A DNA stretch of 64,000 nt from Choristoneura fumiferana (Eukaryota; Arthropoda; Insecta; Lepidoptera; Tortricidae), in the NCBI RefSeq assembly GCF_025370935.1, contig NC_133490.1, positions 4,302,909 to 4,366,908 on the forward strand, in the 5' to 3' direction. The notes beneath the pieces were generated by a model. It was given only the letters and a program-made list of their open reading frames with translations. It did no database searches and was not told where the DNA came from. A program made the translations under genes and the position numbers. Every line of letters begins with the position of its first letter. Positions within the stretch are counted from its first letter, which is position 1. Positions 1-9,375 of the stretch are shown here, piece after piece.

Positions 1-470
1 TACAGAGCAGTCCGATTTTAATAATTCTTTTTTCATTGGAAAGGGTAGGGTTTTTAAAGTAGGGGAATTTGGAAAAAATTCAGACCCTGAGGGTAGAAAA
101 ACAGGGATGATATGATTGATTGGTCACTCACTGATTGTAATATATGACCTCGCATAACTTCTTACAGAGTAGTCCGATTCTGATAATGCTTTTTTCTCAT
201 TAATTTGGAAAAAAACCTACCCTAAGGATGGGAAAAAATTATACAATAAAAACTTTAACAAAAAAATTATACCGCCGAAAAAACTGAAAAGCAAAAAGTA
301 ATAAACCTTTTTTATTTAACCTTAATCTAGGTACCAATTTGAAGTGGGTGCCTCAGCACGAGCCTGGAGGAGTGATAGAAGCCCATCAGGTAGACGACTA
401 TAGGTCCACTCCTCCTGGGCTAGACTTAAGTAAGGTTAAATAAAAAAGGTTTATTATTGAAAAAACTTTT
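1..470. repeat. Dispersed repeat A, copy 1, with palindromic end
   Basis: The stretch shares long direct-orientation blocks with 8281-8671, including ACAGAGTAGTCCGATT and ACCGCCGAAAAAACTGAAAA. It ends in inverted arms at about 299-324 and 431-456 (TAACCTTA facing TAAGGTTA). The second copy has a 14-base loop, but here the arms are about 105 bases apart, so 329-430 looks like an insertion or a longer allele. No coding capacity is seen. The class is unknown to me; the long inverted arms suggest a non-autonomous DNA element. Confidence 0.6.
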
Positions 471-756
471 TGATGTCGAATAAGGTTATGTCTATATCTA
501 AAAATTCTCAGCCACTCTTAATTTCATACCATAATCCTACATAATCAAACGATGCGAATTAAATACAGTCATAAAAGTCAAGGGCTGATGTAAAGCCTTT
601 AACACAGTCGTGTGCGTTTAATTATGTAATTTAACAAAACGCGGCCGGAAGGCCAGGTGTCATGGCGCCGCTTCCGGCCGCCATGGCGGTTTCGTTTAAT
701 ATGCAGGTTTGACGCGGCATCCGCGCGGGACGAGGGCGGTTCAAAACGGTGGGTTC

Positions 757-1183
757 AATGAGGGCTATCGCGTATGAATTCGCCACTAGAGGCGCTAGTG
801 TAGCGTGAGGTCTCCGAAATGTCAAATCTCATAGTTTTTGGGTGAGCTACGCGGGTTTATTTATAATTAGAATAATTTTGTGAATATTTTGCAATATCTG
901 AAATTAATTATGGTAAATATGCGTTCCGGGGCAATGAATGTCTGTGTTTTGAGACAGTTTTGTCTTTCGGAAACCTTTGTCCTCCCTTTTTTCTGAACAA
1001 AACGGGGACTATGCAACACTGTGGCATGCTCGATATTTTTATGGTACGGTTTTAAGGTGTATTAAATATGATTTTAATCTAAACTTTGTTTTCACGCCCG
1101 TAATAACAGACTTTGAAAGCCATACTTAAAAACCTCACGCAACAGTGCGCCATCTAGTGAGACAAAAAACGATAGCCCTCATT
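757..1183. mobile_element. TIR element B, copy 1 (ends AATGAGGGCTATCG)
   Basis: The element has 14-bp terminal inverted repeats, AATGAGGGCTATCG at 757 and its complement ending at 1183. The interior is AT-rich and non-coding. It aligns over most of its length with 13871-14265, for example GAGCTACGCGGGTTTATT in both. I see no clear target duplication. It is probably a MITE-like non-autonomous DNA transposon, and it shares the AATGAGG terminus with the palindrome at 14301-14484. Confidence 0.65.
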
Positions 1184-1229
1184 GACTATGTAAGGGGCCT
1201 GATTGATATTTTTGTAGATAAAACCTAAT

Positions 1230-1295
1230 AAAAAAACCGGCCAAGTGCGGGTCGGACTCGCGCACCGAGGGTTCCGTGTAAATTTCAGTATGTAT
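1230..1295 (-). repeat. Terminal fragment of common lepidopteran element K
   Basis: The motif AAAACCGGCCAAGTGC followed by GGACTCGCGCACCGAGGG is the reverse complement of the end seen at 7969-8018, 11450-11490 and 59188-59231. Only the terminus is recognisable. Sequence to 1385 continues in an AT-rich stretch that may belong to the same copy. Confidence 0.6.
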
Positions 1296-1385
1296 TTTCG
1301 TGTTATTTTAAGGTAACAAACATAAAAAAATACCCACAGACGAATTGATAACCTCCTCCTTTTTTTGAATGGTTGAAAATTAAAC

Positions 1386-2307
1386 ATGGTTAAAATTATT
1401 ACTAAAAGTGAAATAAAAGTCTTACAGCCTTATTCATAAAAAAACCTTAATTGAGGTTTGATCGGTCTGTTACTTAGCAGACTGATTAAGCTTAATAGAC
1501 GGTTGTCAAGAAGTATGATTCATAAACACTTGCTAGCAGTCTGCTAGTTGTTGAGCTGCTGATAGACGGATTAGACGCGTTATGTTGGCCACCTTGACAA
1601 ATCAAAGACAAAAAATGGCCTAATCGATAATTAAAAAAAAAATTGACAGCAGTGACAGCAAATTAGCAGGAAAAAAAATAAAAAGCGAGATGTTTGTTTT
1701 CCCGCCATTTCCGATCCGCATGTTTATGTTGTGTAAAAAGCCATAATTATGTTAATCATCCTATTTTTTTTTCATATTTATTGTTAATTTATTGTTGCTA
1801 ATTTAGAGGATTTTTAATACAAATTCCTGAAAATAAATTTCCAGTTTTTTTTTTTAATCTTTGCGTAGCTCTGCCTTCACTATAAATATCTTCGGTATGG
1901 TTTTTTTCTCTTGTCAAAGTCAGCTGTTCAAACTTGTGGCGGCCATTTTGTGACTTAGCAGGGAGATAAAGGAGGGTCTACGGTCCTCTAACTTTAGCAG
2001 AGCCTTGATCGACTGAAAAAATTATCACAACAAAGAGGTCAATCACATACATATTTGTACGTCCAGGGGTGGCCAACATTTTCTCGGCCTGCACTTAGTC
2101 CAGTTTACGAGCCATATTGGCAGTTATTCGGCATAATGGCCTTTATTTTATGACCCGGAAGAGCCATAGTCGTAAAGCGACAATTAAAATGTTTTCTTGG
2201 TGGAAGTGGATTGTGGAATATTCCTGAGATTGCGAATGGACGTCAATTGATATGTATTAATTGAAATAGGTACTTACAACAAGGAAAGAAACACACTTAT
2301 CGAAAGT
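1386..2307. other. No gene seen; unassigned AT-rich DNA
   Basis: There is no supportable reading frame. Around 1427-1600 and 1945-2045 there are repeated short motifs such as CTTAGCAGACTGATTAAG and CTTTAGCAGAGCC that suggest an old element, but I could not define its ends. Confidence 0.4.
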
Positions 2308-2434
2308 CATCATCATCGTCATCCCAGCATATATGTACACTGCTGGGCAAAGGCCTCCTCTCAGAGTTAGAGGGCTTGGGCCATAGTACCCACGCGGGCC
2401 CAGTGCGGATTGGGAACTTCACATACACCATTGC
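2308..2434 (-). mobile_element. SINE-A 3' fragment
   Basis: This is the tail half of the SINE seen complete at 6320-6624. It has CAT repeats, CCCAGC, the ACTGCTGGGC motif, AGGCCTCCTCTCAGAG and GTGCGGATTGGGAACTTC. The tRNA-derived head is absent, as expected for a 5'-truncated retroposon on the minus strand. Confidence 0.75.
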
Positions 2435-2468
2435 CTAGAGATACTTTTTATCAATGAACTAAAACAAT

Positions 2469-2640
2469 TACTTTGCTCACCCGCGACCTTAAGGTAGCTA
2501 CGTTTATCCAAGAACTGTGTGTTCATGCGAACATCTCTAACAGGTCTAACATCTGGTAGCATGGTGAACGGTTGTGTTGCTCTGAAGATGAGCTCTGCTT
2601 GAGTTTGAAACGCGTCAGTTTAGTGTAGTAGTGGTGATCA
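2469..2640. repeat. Dispersed repeat C, copy 1, internally inverted
   Basis: The first part (about 2469-2534, TTTGCTCACCCGCGACCTT) matches repeat C at 5791 and 41469 in direct orientation. The second part (about 2545-2640, with ACATCTGGTAGCATGGTGAA) is the reverse complement of the distal part of those copies. The copy is therefore rearranged head to head. No coding sequence is seen. Confidence 0.6.
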
Positions 2641-3024
2641 GGCCATATAGCACGAAGTTTTCGAACGGAGACCACGGAAACAAGGACAAAACATGCTACC
2701 TATTCTAAGTATAATCGCAAATTTTACTACCTAGACCAATGAAATTGCGGGAAAAATAAGTTGGAAGTCAACTGCACTGGTTAATAGATATAATGCATCC
2801 TTGGTGTTTTACGTTTAGTAAAATTTTACACACTGCTAGTGTTTATTTTTTGCGGTAATGTTTTTTTCTCCTTTTTTTCTAATAAGTGACGTCATGGTTG
2901 AGTTGTTTTGTTGGTGGATTACCACCAACAAAATAAAATTTATGGTGGTTTGCGCTTTTCGACAACTTGTAATAAGTATATGTAATGATTAGTAAAGAGC
3001 GGATTTGAAGTAGCGAGCTTCGCC

Positions 3025-3179
3025 CTCTAAGGCCTCTAGGTCTAGGTAGGGTAGGGCTTAGGTCTCTAGGCTGGCAACGCATCTGCAATAACGGTGTTGC
3101 AGATGTTTATGGGCGGTGGTGATCTCTTACCATCAGGACACCCACTTGCTCGTTTGCCATCCAGTCGAATAAAAAAAAG
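3025..3179 (-). repeat. Repeat E fragment
   Basis: The reverse complement reads ATTCGACTGGATGGCAAACG, then GTAAGAGATCACCACCGCCC and GGTGTTGCAGATG-like motifs, matching 23091-23369 and the split copy at 17701-17990. It lies inside the 2992-4101 element. No coding frame survives. I recognise this as a high-copy lepidopteran repeat but cannot assign its class. Confidence 0.6.
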
Positions 3180-3386
3180 GGATTACAAGTTTAATATGGA
3201 TATGACTAGTGCGATTGGTTAGATAGATAGATAGATTTATTTATTAGATATCATGTTGTTTATGGTCTTACAGTTATCTTATTACTTACTTACTGCAATG
3301 CAATCTTCTAGATACTCAAAATTAATAAATGTTATTGTTGGGGACGAATTCAATTTATTTTGACATTGTATGTTATTGATTGTTCA

Positions 3387-3520
3387 TATTAAATATAATG
3401 ACCCGGATAACTCACGTCTTAAATCGAGTTTAGCTTGACATGTTTCGGGCTAATCCGTAGCCCTTCGTCTTCGGAGCAACGCGACTCAGCGGCTGCTATG
3501 AGTGAGTCTCACGGAAGTTT
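3387..3520 (+). repeat. Repeat D, copy 1
   Basis: It contains GGATAACTCACGTCTTAAA, GACATGTTTCGGGCTA and ATGAGTGAGTCTCACGG in the same order as the insertion at 17744-17936. It lacks that copy's central segment of about 50 bases between GGCGGCTG and the terminal ATGAGTGAG block. Confidence 0.6.
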
Positions 3521-4372
3521 TATTAATTGTTTTTTATCTTTGCTTATTTTTATAAGTTTTGACGATCTCAGCATAAATTCTTATATAATCTGACTTATTG
3601 TATTTATATAATGTAATTGTTATGTTGAGTGAATAAATAAACTAGACCAAACTAAACTTGCAAAAAAACTATAAGTACTACGTAAAAAAAAAACTGATTA
3701 AAGGAGTTTTTTATAGCTCAAATATAATAGATCCTATTTATTACGCAACTTTAAAAAAAAAAAAAATCCTTTCCCTATCCAGCACTTTGACATGCCAACC
3801 ACATTGATATTGCCGGCCTGATGTTTTAAACAATCCATTTTTCTTCTTTCTTTTAATTATTGTTCGTTGTAATTTATTTATTTCTTGGTTTGTTATAGTT
3901 ATTATTATTATTTTTCTTAAGTTTATTTGTGTATGTATAGATAAGTGGTTTATTTATTTATTATATTTGTGTATCGTTCCGTGAGTCACAGACGGTTCTG
4001 GCAGAAAATCAGCGCTGCAGGCGTTTAACGCTTCAGCATACCTATATACCTACTAGTCTTATCCATATTAATCTTGTAATCGCTACTTCAAATCCGCTCT
4101 CTAATGATTAATATTATTAAACCTATTCCTCAACCAAATTATTTCTGGATACAAAGTCCGCTAAAGCTGAAAAGTTTTTTTTTATCTCATGAATAATCTG
4201 AAAGTTACCGTATGGACTTTTCAAAGCTGACATTTAGAAACCGTCGCGAGGCCACGAATGAATAGTGTAGGACAAAGTCGTGTGAACCAGCTTAAATATT
4301 CATCATGGTGACCACCGACCATTTCATGGTCATATAATCTAACACTATAGCATGTTTCCAGACAACAATGAC

Positions 4373-4497
4373 GAAGGGCTTATACTTTCTTTAAAGGCCG
4401 GCAACAAACCAGTTGAGTTGTGGGTACCTATTCAAGAGAGGCGGTGATCATTTCATCAGATGACCAGCATGCTCGTTTGTCTCCCTCTCATAAAAAT
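4373..4497 (-). repeat. Retroelement tail related to repeat E
   Basis: The segment has GGCCGGCAACAAACCAG, GAGGCGGTGATCATTTC and GCTCGTTTGTCTCCC, matching the end structure of a common lepidopteran repeat in the same layout as repeat E. It is truncated and non-coding. Confidence 0.5.
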
Positions 4498-4530
4498 GAT
4501 TTTGGTAAAAAATAATTTTAATAAGAGCTC

Positions 4531-4765
4531 TTTTTCTGACTGTACTTTTTGTTGACTGTACTTGTATTGTCACCCCAAACTACATTTGCATACCAAATTT
4601 CAAGTCAATGCCATTAACCGTTGAAGAGTTCCGGACTACCAGGATGTCATTACTAGATTATTGTATTGTCACGCAATTTACATAAGTATACCAAATTTTA
4701 AGCCGATCCAACCACTGGAAGTTGGTCTAATTTAACTTACAAGATTTGATTACAGACAGACACAA
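4531..4765 (+). repeat. Repeat G (GACTGTACTT family)
   Basis: It begins with two GACTGTACTT words, then TGTATTGTCACCCC, ATACCAAATTTCAAGTCAAT and an ACAGACAGACA end. Related pieces are at 30536-30612 (reverse), 31245-31325 and 50655-50745. No frame is seen. Confidence 0.55.
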
Positions 4766-5017
4766 CGGGGTAGGTGAAACTAAATAGAAATAGAAATCAT
4801 TTATTCGTGACAAAGTAGCGTAGCATAACAAAAAGATATTAAAAAAATAAGAAAGTTGTGTGTCACGAAATAGAAGCTTGTAAAAAGAAACCTGATTATA
4901 TATTACTGTAAATTACAATAACATGTAAGCACAATATTATTCGTAATATCACAAAGAAATATTTTTTCTTTCTTTCTTTCAATGGGCCACAGTAGGTACT
5001 CTGTCCGTCTATCTGTC

Positions 5018-5160
5018 TGTCTATTACTGAACCAGCGCGCTATATCTTCGGCCTCAACTGCACTTAATTACCATCAGGTGGATGAGACTAGCACAGGATC
5101 GTGCAAAGTAGCGTGAAAATGAAGGGCCTTTACCCAGCAGTGGGCGGATGTGGGCTGATT
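5018..5160 (+). mobile_element. LINE 3' tail fragment
   Basis: The sequence TTACTGAACCAGCGCG followed by CTGCACTTAATTACCATC matches the end of the LINE reading frame and 3' tail at 44690-44760, here without the coding part. The last bases (GGCCTTTACCCAGCAGTGGG) resemble an RTE tail. Confidence 0.5.
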
Positions 5161-5336
5161 TGATTTGGGACAATTGCTATTCATTTAAGAAAAAAAAATA
5201 CAGTACCTAGTAACGTTAAAGTTATACACAAGTAACAAACGGTTGGTGACCCCTGGCGCCATAAAAATTAAAAATAAAATAGACAAGGGTCATTCATAAC
5301 CGATGTAATTTGAGAACTTATTCACAACTTTATTTA

Positions 5337-5358
5337 TCCTACTAAGATTATAAATGCG

Positions 5359-5403
<45 letters not shown>

Positions 5404-5708
5404 ATGTTTGTTACTCTTTCATGCTAAAACGGCTGGACGCATTTGGATGATATTCGGTACGTAGATAGCTGAACGTCTGGAATAACACATAGGCTACTTT
5501 TTATTCCGATATTCCCACGGGGTAGGAATAAAATCTTAAAATTTCAACTGCTTCATGAAACTTTGTACAGTTGTTTTTAACACAACCTCAATGAAGACCA
5601 CAATTAAAATTTTAGGAATTCCCAGGGGAATTTTGTAAAATCCCGGGATTTCAATTGTAACTAGCAGATCGAATACTTAACGCGTGCGAAGCCGCGGGTG
5701 AACTCTAG
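5337..5708 (+). mobile_element. Helitron-like non-autonomous element
   Basis: The element begins TCCTACTAAGATTATAAATG and ends ...GCCGCGGGTGAACTCTAG. It sits exactly between a host A (5336) and T (5709) with no target duplication, and the GC-rich palindrome GCCGCGGG lies shortly before the CTAG end. These are the classic Helitron hallmarks. It contains a (GT)n tract at about 5362-5402 and has no Rep/helicase coding. Related copies are at 30116-30310 and, reversed, 45505-45658. Confidence 0.7.
5362..5402. repeat. (GT)n microsatellite
   Basis: About 20 uninterrupted GT units lie inside the Helitron-like element, at the position where sister copies have shorter simple repeats. Confidence 0.95.
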
Positions 5709-5790
5709 TAATTCTATATAAGTCATAGATAATTTATTGAATCACGCGTTACTAAATATAGGTATATAAATGAACTACAAACAATTAGGT

Positions 5791-5979
5791 ACTTTACTCA
5801 CCCACGACCTCACGATAGCTACGTCTATGGAACAAATGTGTGTTCATCCAGCTCCTCTACCTTCACACTGTAAGAAAAAACAAAACTATCACCACCACCA
5901 CACTTCGCTGACGCGTTTCGAACTCAACCAGAGTTCATCTTCAGAGCAACACAACTGTTCACCTTATCAGATGTTACAC
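5791..5979 (+). repeat. Repeat C, copy 2
   Basis: It has TTTACTCACCCACGACCTC, then TGTGTTCATCCAGCTCC, a CACCACCACAC run, GACGCGTTTCGAACTCAACC and TTCATCTTCAGAGCAACAC, in the same order as 41469-41693. A short open frame across it is not conserved in the other copies, so it is not a gene. Confidence 0.6.
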
Positions 5980-6319
5980 TGAACCTTTCCGTTACGGAAC
6001 CCTAAAAATCGACAGTCGTATATCTAACGGGGGTATGTTGCAAGCTATATATAAACAGTCACAGTTAATTATATTACAAATCTCCAATACATCGCGAGCT
6101 CGCGCCACCGCGTCGGCGGCTCGACCTTGATCCCGTTTCGCTACCCCTTCCTACCCAGAGGGGGTTAGTCTCACACTTCACCCCTCTTTATGATGACCTA
6201 AGACTATGGTGAGATCTCGGATGCGTCGAGTTATTAACCCCCAGCTCTAAAAGAGGGGTGCTGTAAGTTTGATACTTTCGTGATTCTCATTCATAGTCAA
6301 AATACCATAAACGGGACTT

Positions 6320-6624
6320 CATCATCCCAGCCTATATACGTCCCACTGCTGGGCACAGGCCTCCTCTCAGATCAAGAGGGCTTGGGCCATAGTTCCCACG
6401 CGGGCCCAGTGCGGATTGGGAACTTCGCACGCACCGTTGAATCGCTTCGCAGGTTTGTGCAGGTTTCCTCACGATGTTTTCCTTCACCGCAAAGCTCGAG
6501 GTAAATTTCAAATGTAATTCCGCACATGAATTTCGAAAAACTCAGAGGTGCGAGCCGAGGTACGAACCCATGACCCTCTGCTTGAGAGGCGATAGGTCAA
6601 ACCACTAGGCCACCACGGTCTCTC
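6320..6624 (-). mobile_element. SINE-A, complete tRNA-derived copy
   Basis: The 305-bp insertion is flanked by GGGACTT (6313-6319, 6625-6631). Read on the minus strand, it starts with a tRNA-derived head. The A box is TGGCCTAGTGG (6602-6612) and the B box GGTTCGTACC (6559-6568) has one change from GGTTCGAACC. A non-tRNA body and a tail ending CCCAGCAGTGGGAC...ATGATGAAG follow. RNA polymerase III would transcribe it. The tail matches the RTE-type LINE tail at 34333-34392, suggesting an RTE partner. Inserted in the Penelope-like terminus. Confidence 0.88.
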
Positions 6625-6866
6625 GGGACTTATCGCGCTATTTTTACACGAGTAATATTTACCTCGACGTTTCGGCAACGTTACAGTTGCCGTGGTCACG
6701 AGTAGACTGAAGTGTGGGGTGTCAAGTCTGCCTAGCACTTGATCACTAATAGTGCCGGCACTCGTATCACGAACTACCCGCACTTGGTCACTTTTATTAG
6801 TCACCCCATCACACCGACACACAACACTAACAACGTCCGATCGTCCCTCCGAACATTCATCCCGAC

Positions 6867-6969
6867 GCCGACACTTATTAAATAACAGGATTCCACGAAG
6901 ATGAAAGCTTATACCCATCGTCCCGGTTGAAATTCTTATGCTTTTTATTTCAACTGCTTCACGTACCAT
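6867..6969 (-). pseudogene. C-terminal tail of a GIY-YIG (Penelope-type) protein, frameshifted
   Basis: The minus strand reads VREAVEIK. After a one-base shift it reads KHKNFNRDDGYKLSSSWNPV and ends I-stop-stop. This is the conserved closing segment of GIY-YIG endonuclease domains of Penelope-like reverse transcriptases, including the basic-asparagine block and the W-N-P motif. Only about 30 residues remain. Nothing of the reverse transcriptase domain is present, so the copy is dead. Confidence 0.65.
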
Positions 6970-7271
6970 TCTTGAGTAAAAATAACGTTCCGTGGACAGA
7001 ATTTTGGGATTGTGAAGCTCAATCCAGTGGTTTGGCCTGAACTGTAATGTTGCCGAAACGTCGAGGTAAATATTACTCGTGTAAAAATAGCGTGATAAGT
7101 CCCGTTTATGGTATTTTGACTATGCTGTAAGTTTGATCGCTGTGTGTGTCTGTTTCTGGCATCGTAGCTCCCAAACGAATGGACGTGGATCTAGACACGC
7201 GGTACCGTGCCAAGCCAAGTTCAAGCTAACAGTATTGTTAGACAATATGGTTCCGATCAGTCGGTTTCTTA

Positions 7272-7355
7272 TAGGTTAGGTTAGGTTAGAGTTTTGTCCA
7301 GGCGCGAAGCGCCTTAACTACGCTGAAAAGGAGCTCCGCGAAGCGGAGCTTCGTC
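7272..7355. repeat. TTAGG-like triplet and GC-rich hairpins
   Basis: Three TTAGG units (7272-7289) match the insect telomere unit but are too few to be telomeric. They are followed by two perfect small palindromes, GGCGCGAAGCGCC and GCTCCGCGAAGCGGAGC. Similar CGAAGCG hairpin words occur inside the 18944 and 43774 elements. Confidence 0.5.
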
Positions 7356-7439
7356 GACATTGTCTTACAGTCCTTAATTTTTCAGAATTTATTATGTAAA
7401 TACAACGTAAATAGACTGGAGATGATGATGAACCTAGGC

Positions 7440-7728
7440 ATTATAGTATGTATTTTGACCATTATGAAAAACGTACTATAGGAATTTTAATTTTTTATTT
7501 GTTTTAACTATTATATATTCTGATTGTATATATTCTGAACATATACATTGTGAACTTAGTCATTTTAATTGTATGTATTTCGACCAATATGAAAAACGTG
7601 CTTTATGAATTTTGATTAATATTTATTTTAACCATTATATTTTACAATTTTCGGTATTTTAACTGTATGTATTTCAACCGATATGTATTTTAAATTTATA
7701 CATTATAATACGTACCCTTTATTTCGAC
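7440..7728 (+). repeat. Degenerate tandem monomers upstream of a tRNA-like unit
   Basis: Three diverged units start near 7445, 7569 and 7667 with GTATGTATTTYRACC. The first two also share TATGAAAAACGT. Spacing is about 124 and 98 bases. They directly precede the tRNA-like sequence at 7729, so they may be the body of the same retroposon. Confidence 0.45.
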
Positions 7729-7799
7729 ACTATGTGTGGCGTAGTGGTACACGCGTGAACTACGGTGCACGAGGCACCGAGTTCGAATCCTAGAATAGT
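7729..7799 (+). other. tRNA-like sequence with A and B boxes
   Basis: This 71-nt stretch has an A box TGGCGTAGTGG (7737-7747), a B box AGTTCGAATCC (7780-7790), a partial acceptor stem (ACTAT at 7729 with ATAGT at 7795-7799) and a following run of T (polymerase III terminator-like). The T stem is imperfect and the anticodon arm irregular, so I do not call a functional tRNA. It is more likely a tRNA-derived SINE head. Confidence 0.5.
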
Positions 7800-7968
7800 A
7801 TTTTTTTTTGTTTCCGTCTATTTATTATTTATTTTTTCCATTGTGGTAAGTATTTTATATTTTAGATATTGTGTTAAATATTTTATATTTTAGAAGAAAA
7901 AAACAATTGGTTAAAACGGGAAAATCCTCGAGACTCCATCAACGATCTATTTACATACAAATTTGTAC

Positions 7969-8018
7969 GGAACCCTCGGTGCGCGAGTCCGACTCGCACT
8001 TGACCGTTTTTTTGATAG
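7969..8018 (+). repeat. Terminal fragment of element K
   Basis: The motif GGAACCCTCGGTGCGCGAGT followed by CGCACTTGACCG and a T run is the right-hand terminus of element K, in the orientation of 11450-11490. Confidence 0.6.
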
Positions 8019-8280
8019 GGTAATTTCAGTTATCCTTGGAATTTGCTATCGATCGATGTACCTAGCAAACATCTTCACAAACTTTCTCATGAATAACGTT
8101 ATAGGATTATTGTTTACTTCATTTAGATTAAACACACGCTTTACGCTTTAGGAGTTTGTCACACTTAGTTTCTGTTCAAAAAAGGTTTTTGTGACAACCG
8201 CTATTATATGGTTTTCATTTTTTAACCAACGAAAAAAAAAACGGAGGAGATTCTTAAGTCGACGCGTATATTTTTTTTAT

Positions 8281-8671
8281 GTATGACCAGGCAACCATAT
8301 ATATTTGAAAAAAAAAATCCAATCCTAAGGGTAGGAAAACAGGGGATGATTAATTTTTCAGTCACTGATTGTAATGTATGACCAGGCATAACTTTTTACA
8401 GAGTAGTCCGATTTTGATAATTCTTTTCTTATTGGATAGGGTACTTCGAAGTTGGTACCATATAAATTTAGAAAAAAAATCTAGGGTGGGAAAAAAGTAT
8501 AAAATAACATTTATAACAAAAAAATTAAACCGCCGAAAAAACTGAAAAGCAAAAAATAATAAACCTTTTTTTATTTAACCTTAATCTTCAAACTAGTACC
8601 TAGATTAAGGTTAAATAAAAAAGGATTGTTATTTTTTGTTTTTAAATTTTTTCGGCGGTTTAATTTTTTTG
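8281..8671. repeat. Repeat A, copy 2, ending in a 150-bp palindrome
   Basis: It shares ACAGAGTAGTCCGATTTTGA and neighbouring blocks with 1-300. Its last 154 bases (8518-8671) are a near-perfect palindrome: ACCGCCGAAAAAACTG near 8530 pairs with TTTTTTCGGCGGTTT near 8650, around a 14-base centre. A transcript would form a long hairpin. Confidence 0.65.
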
Positions 8672-9204
8672 TTATCCTTTTGAGTAATGGAACCTGAAAA
8701 ATTATTATTCCTTGATTAATCTTTAGTAAATGAAACGTACGAGAATCTCAAGTATTACATACCTATATAATTTAAATTTAACACGATTCGGGGCTTTAAT
8801 TTCTTGCTTCAACTAGTATAAACGTGTGCACTTGTTTCTTTTGGCGTCTCCTCGAACGACAACGTTTTGGCGACTATTCAATAACGCACCACACCAGCGT
8901 AAACTGAGCCCTCTCGTCACTCTAGGCTTCCTCTTTACAACTAATCCCCCTAAGAGCAGAGAGGCGAAGGGGCTCTTAGTAAATTGGCTACCCCATTGAT
9001 TGAGCGTTTTTGCAAGCTAAATCGAATTTTAAATTAAATCAAGGAATGTTTTATGTGTTGTGTTTAGCTTGATTGCTTTTAAAATTGGAAATAGCTGTTA
9101 TAAAATAGGAAAAACATGAATTTGCTGTGTGTTAGCCGACCTATATCCATATTCCATGTACCGTTAGCAACTATGACTAGTATTGGAATTCGGTTATCGC
9201 GCGT
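8672..9204. other. No gene seen
   Basis: Mixed AT-rich DNA with a moderately GC-rich patch at 8880-8995. No repeat match within the window and no supportable frame. Confidence 0.4.
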
Positions 9205-9375
9205 TGTTCCCTCAGGAACTGTGCATTTTTCTGGGATAAAAAGTAGCCAATGTCACTCTCGGGCCCATGAACTATCTCTATGCCAAAAATCACGTCGATC
9301 GGTAGCTCCGTTTCGTCGTGAAAGACGGATAATAATACAAACACACACACTTTCGCATTTATAATATTAAGTACT
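9205..9375 (-). repeat. Dispersed repeat remnant, Helitron-like start
   Basis: The reverse complement reads from AATATTATAAATGCGAAAG into a CA/TG-rich run and a GGATAAAAAGTAGCC-type block, the order seen in the Helitron-like copies, but its ends are degraded. Confidence 0.4.

Larger units (their letters stand above)
2992..4101. mobile_element. 1.1-kb inverted-repeat element with 9-bp target duplication
   Basis: A 21-bp inverted pair (AGAGCGGATTTGAAGTAGCG near 2996 and its complement ending near 4100) encloses 1.1 kb. Both sides carry the direct repeat TAATGATTA, at 2983-2991 and 4102-4110. That word is not its own complement, so it is not just an extension of the inverted arms. The interior holds a repeat E piece (3025-3179) and a repeat D copy (3387-3520) but no transposase frame. 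The 9-bp duplication would suit a Mutator-like element; this is inference. Confidence 0.55.
6274..7123 (-). mobile_element. Penelope-like retroelement remnant with inverted termini
   Basis: The insertion is flanked by the 14-bp direct repeat GCTGTAAGTTTGAT (6260-6273, 7124-7137). Its two ends are inverted copies of one terminal sequence, with CATAGTCAAAATACCAT on the left and its complement on the right, then GAGTAATATTTACCTCGACG facing its complement. Between them the minus strand encodes the end of a GIY-YIG-type protein (6867-6966). Inverted terminal copies around a 5'-truncated body are typical of Penelope-like elements. A SINE (6320-6624) sits in the left terminus. Confidence 0.6.
6231..7270 (+). 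repeat. Old repeat H, split by a Penelope-like insertion
   Basis: The left piece (6231-6273) reads TTATTAACCCCC then AGAGGGGTGCTGTAAG. The right piece (from 7124) resumes GCTGTAAGTTTGATCGC then TGTGTGTGTCTGTTTCTGG. The uninterrupted order is visible on the reverse strand at 29820-30054, so the 850 bases between are an insertion. This gives an internal empty-site reference for dating the nest. Confidence 0.6.

Noticed and set aside
6508..6969. 153-codon minus-strand frame as one protein
   Set aside because: It fuses a frameshifted Penelope-type tail to the reverse of SINE-A and reads across an insertion junction, so it is not a single gene.
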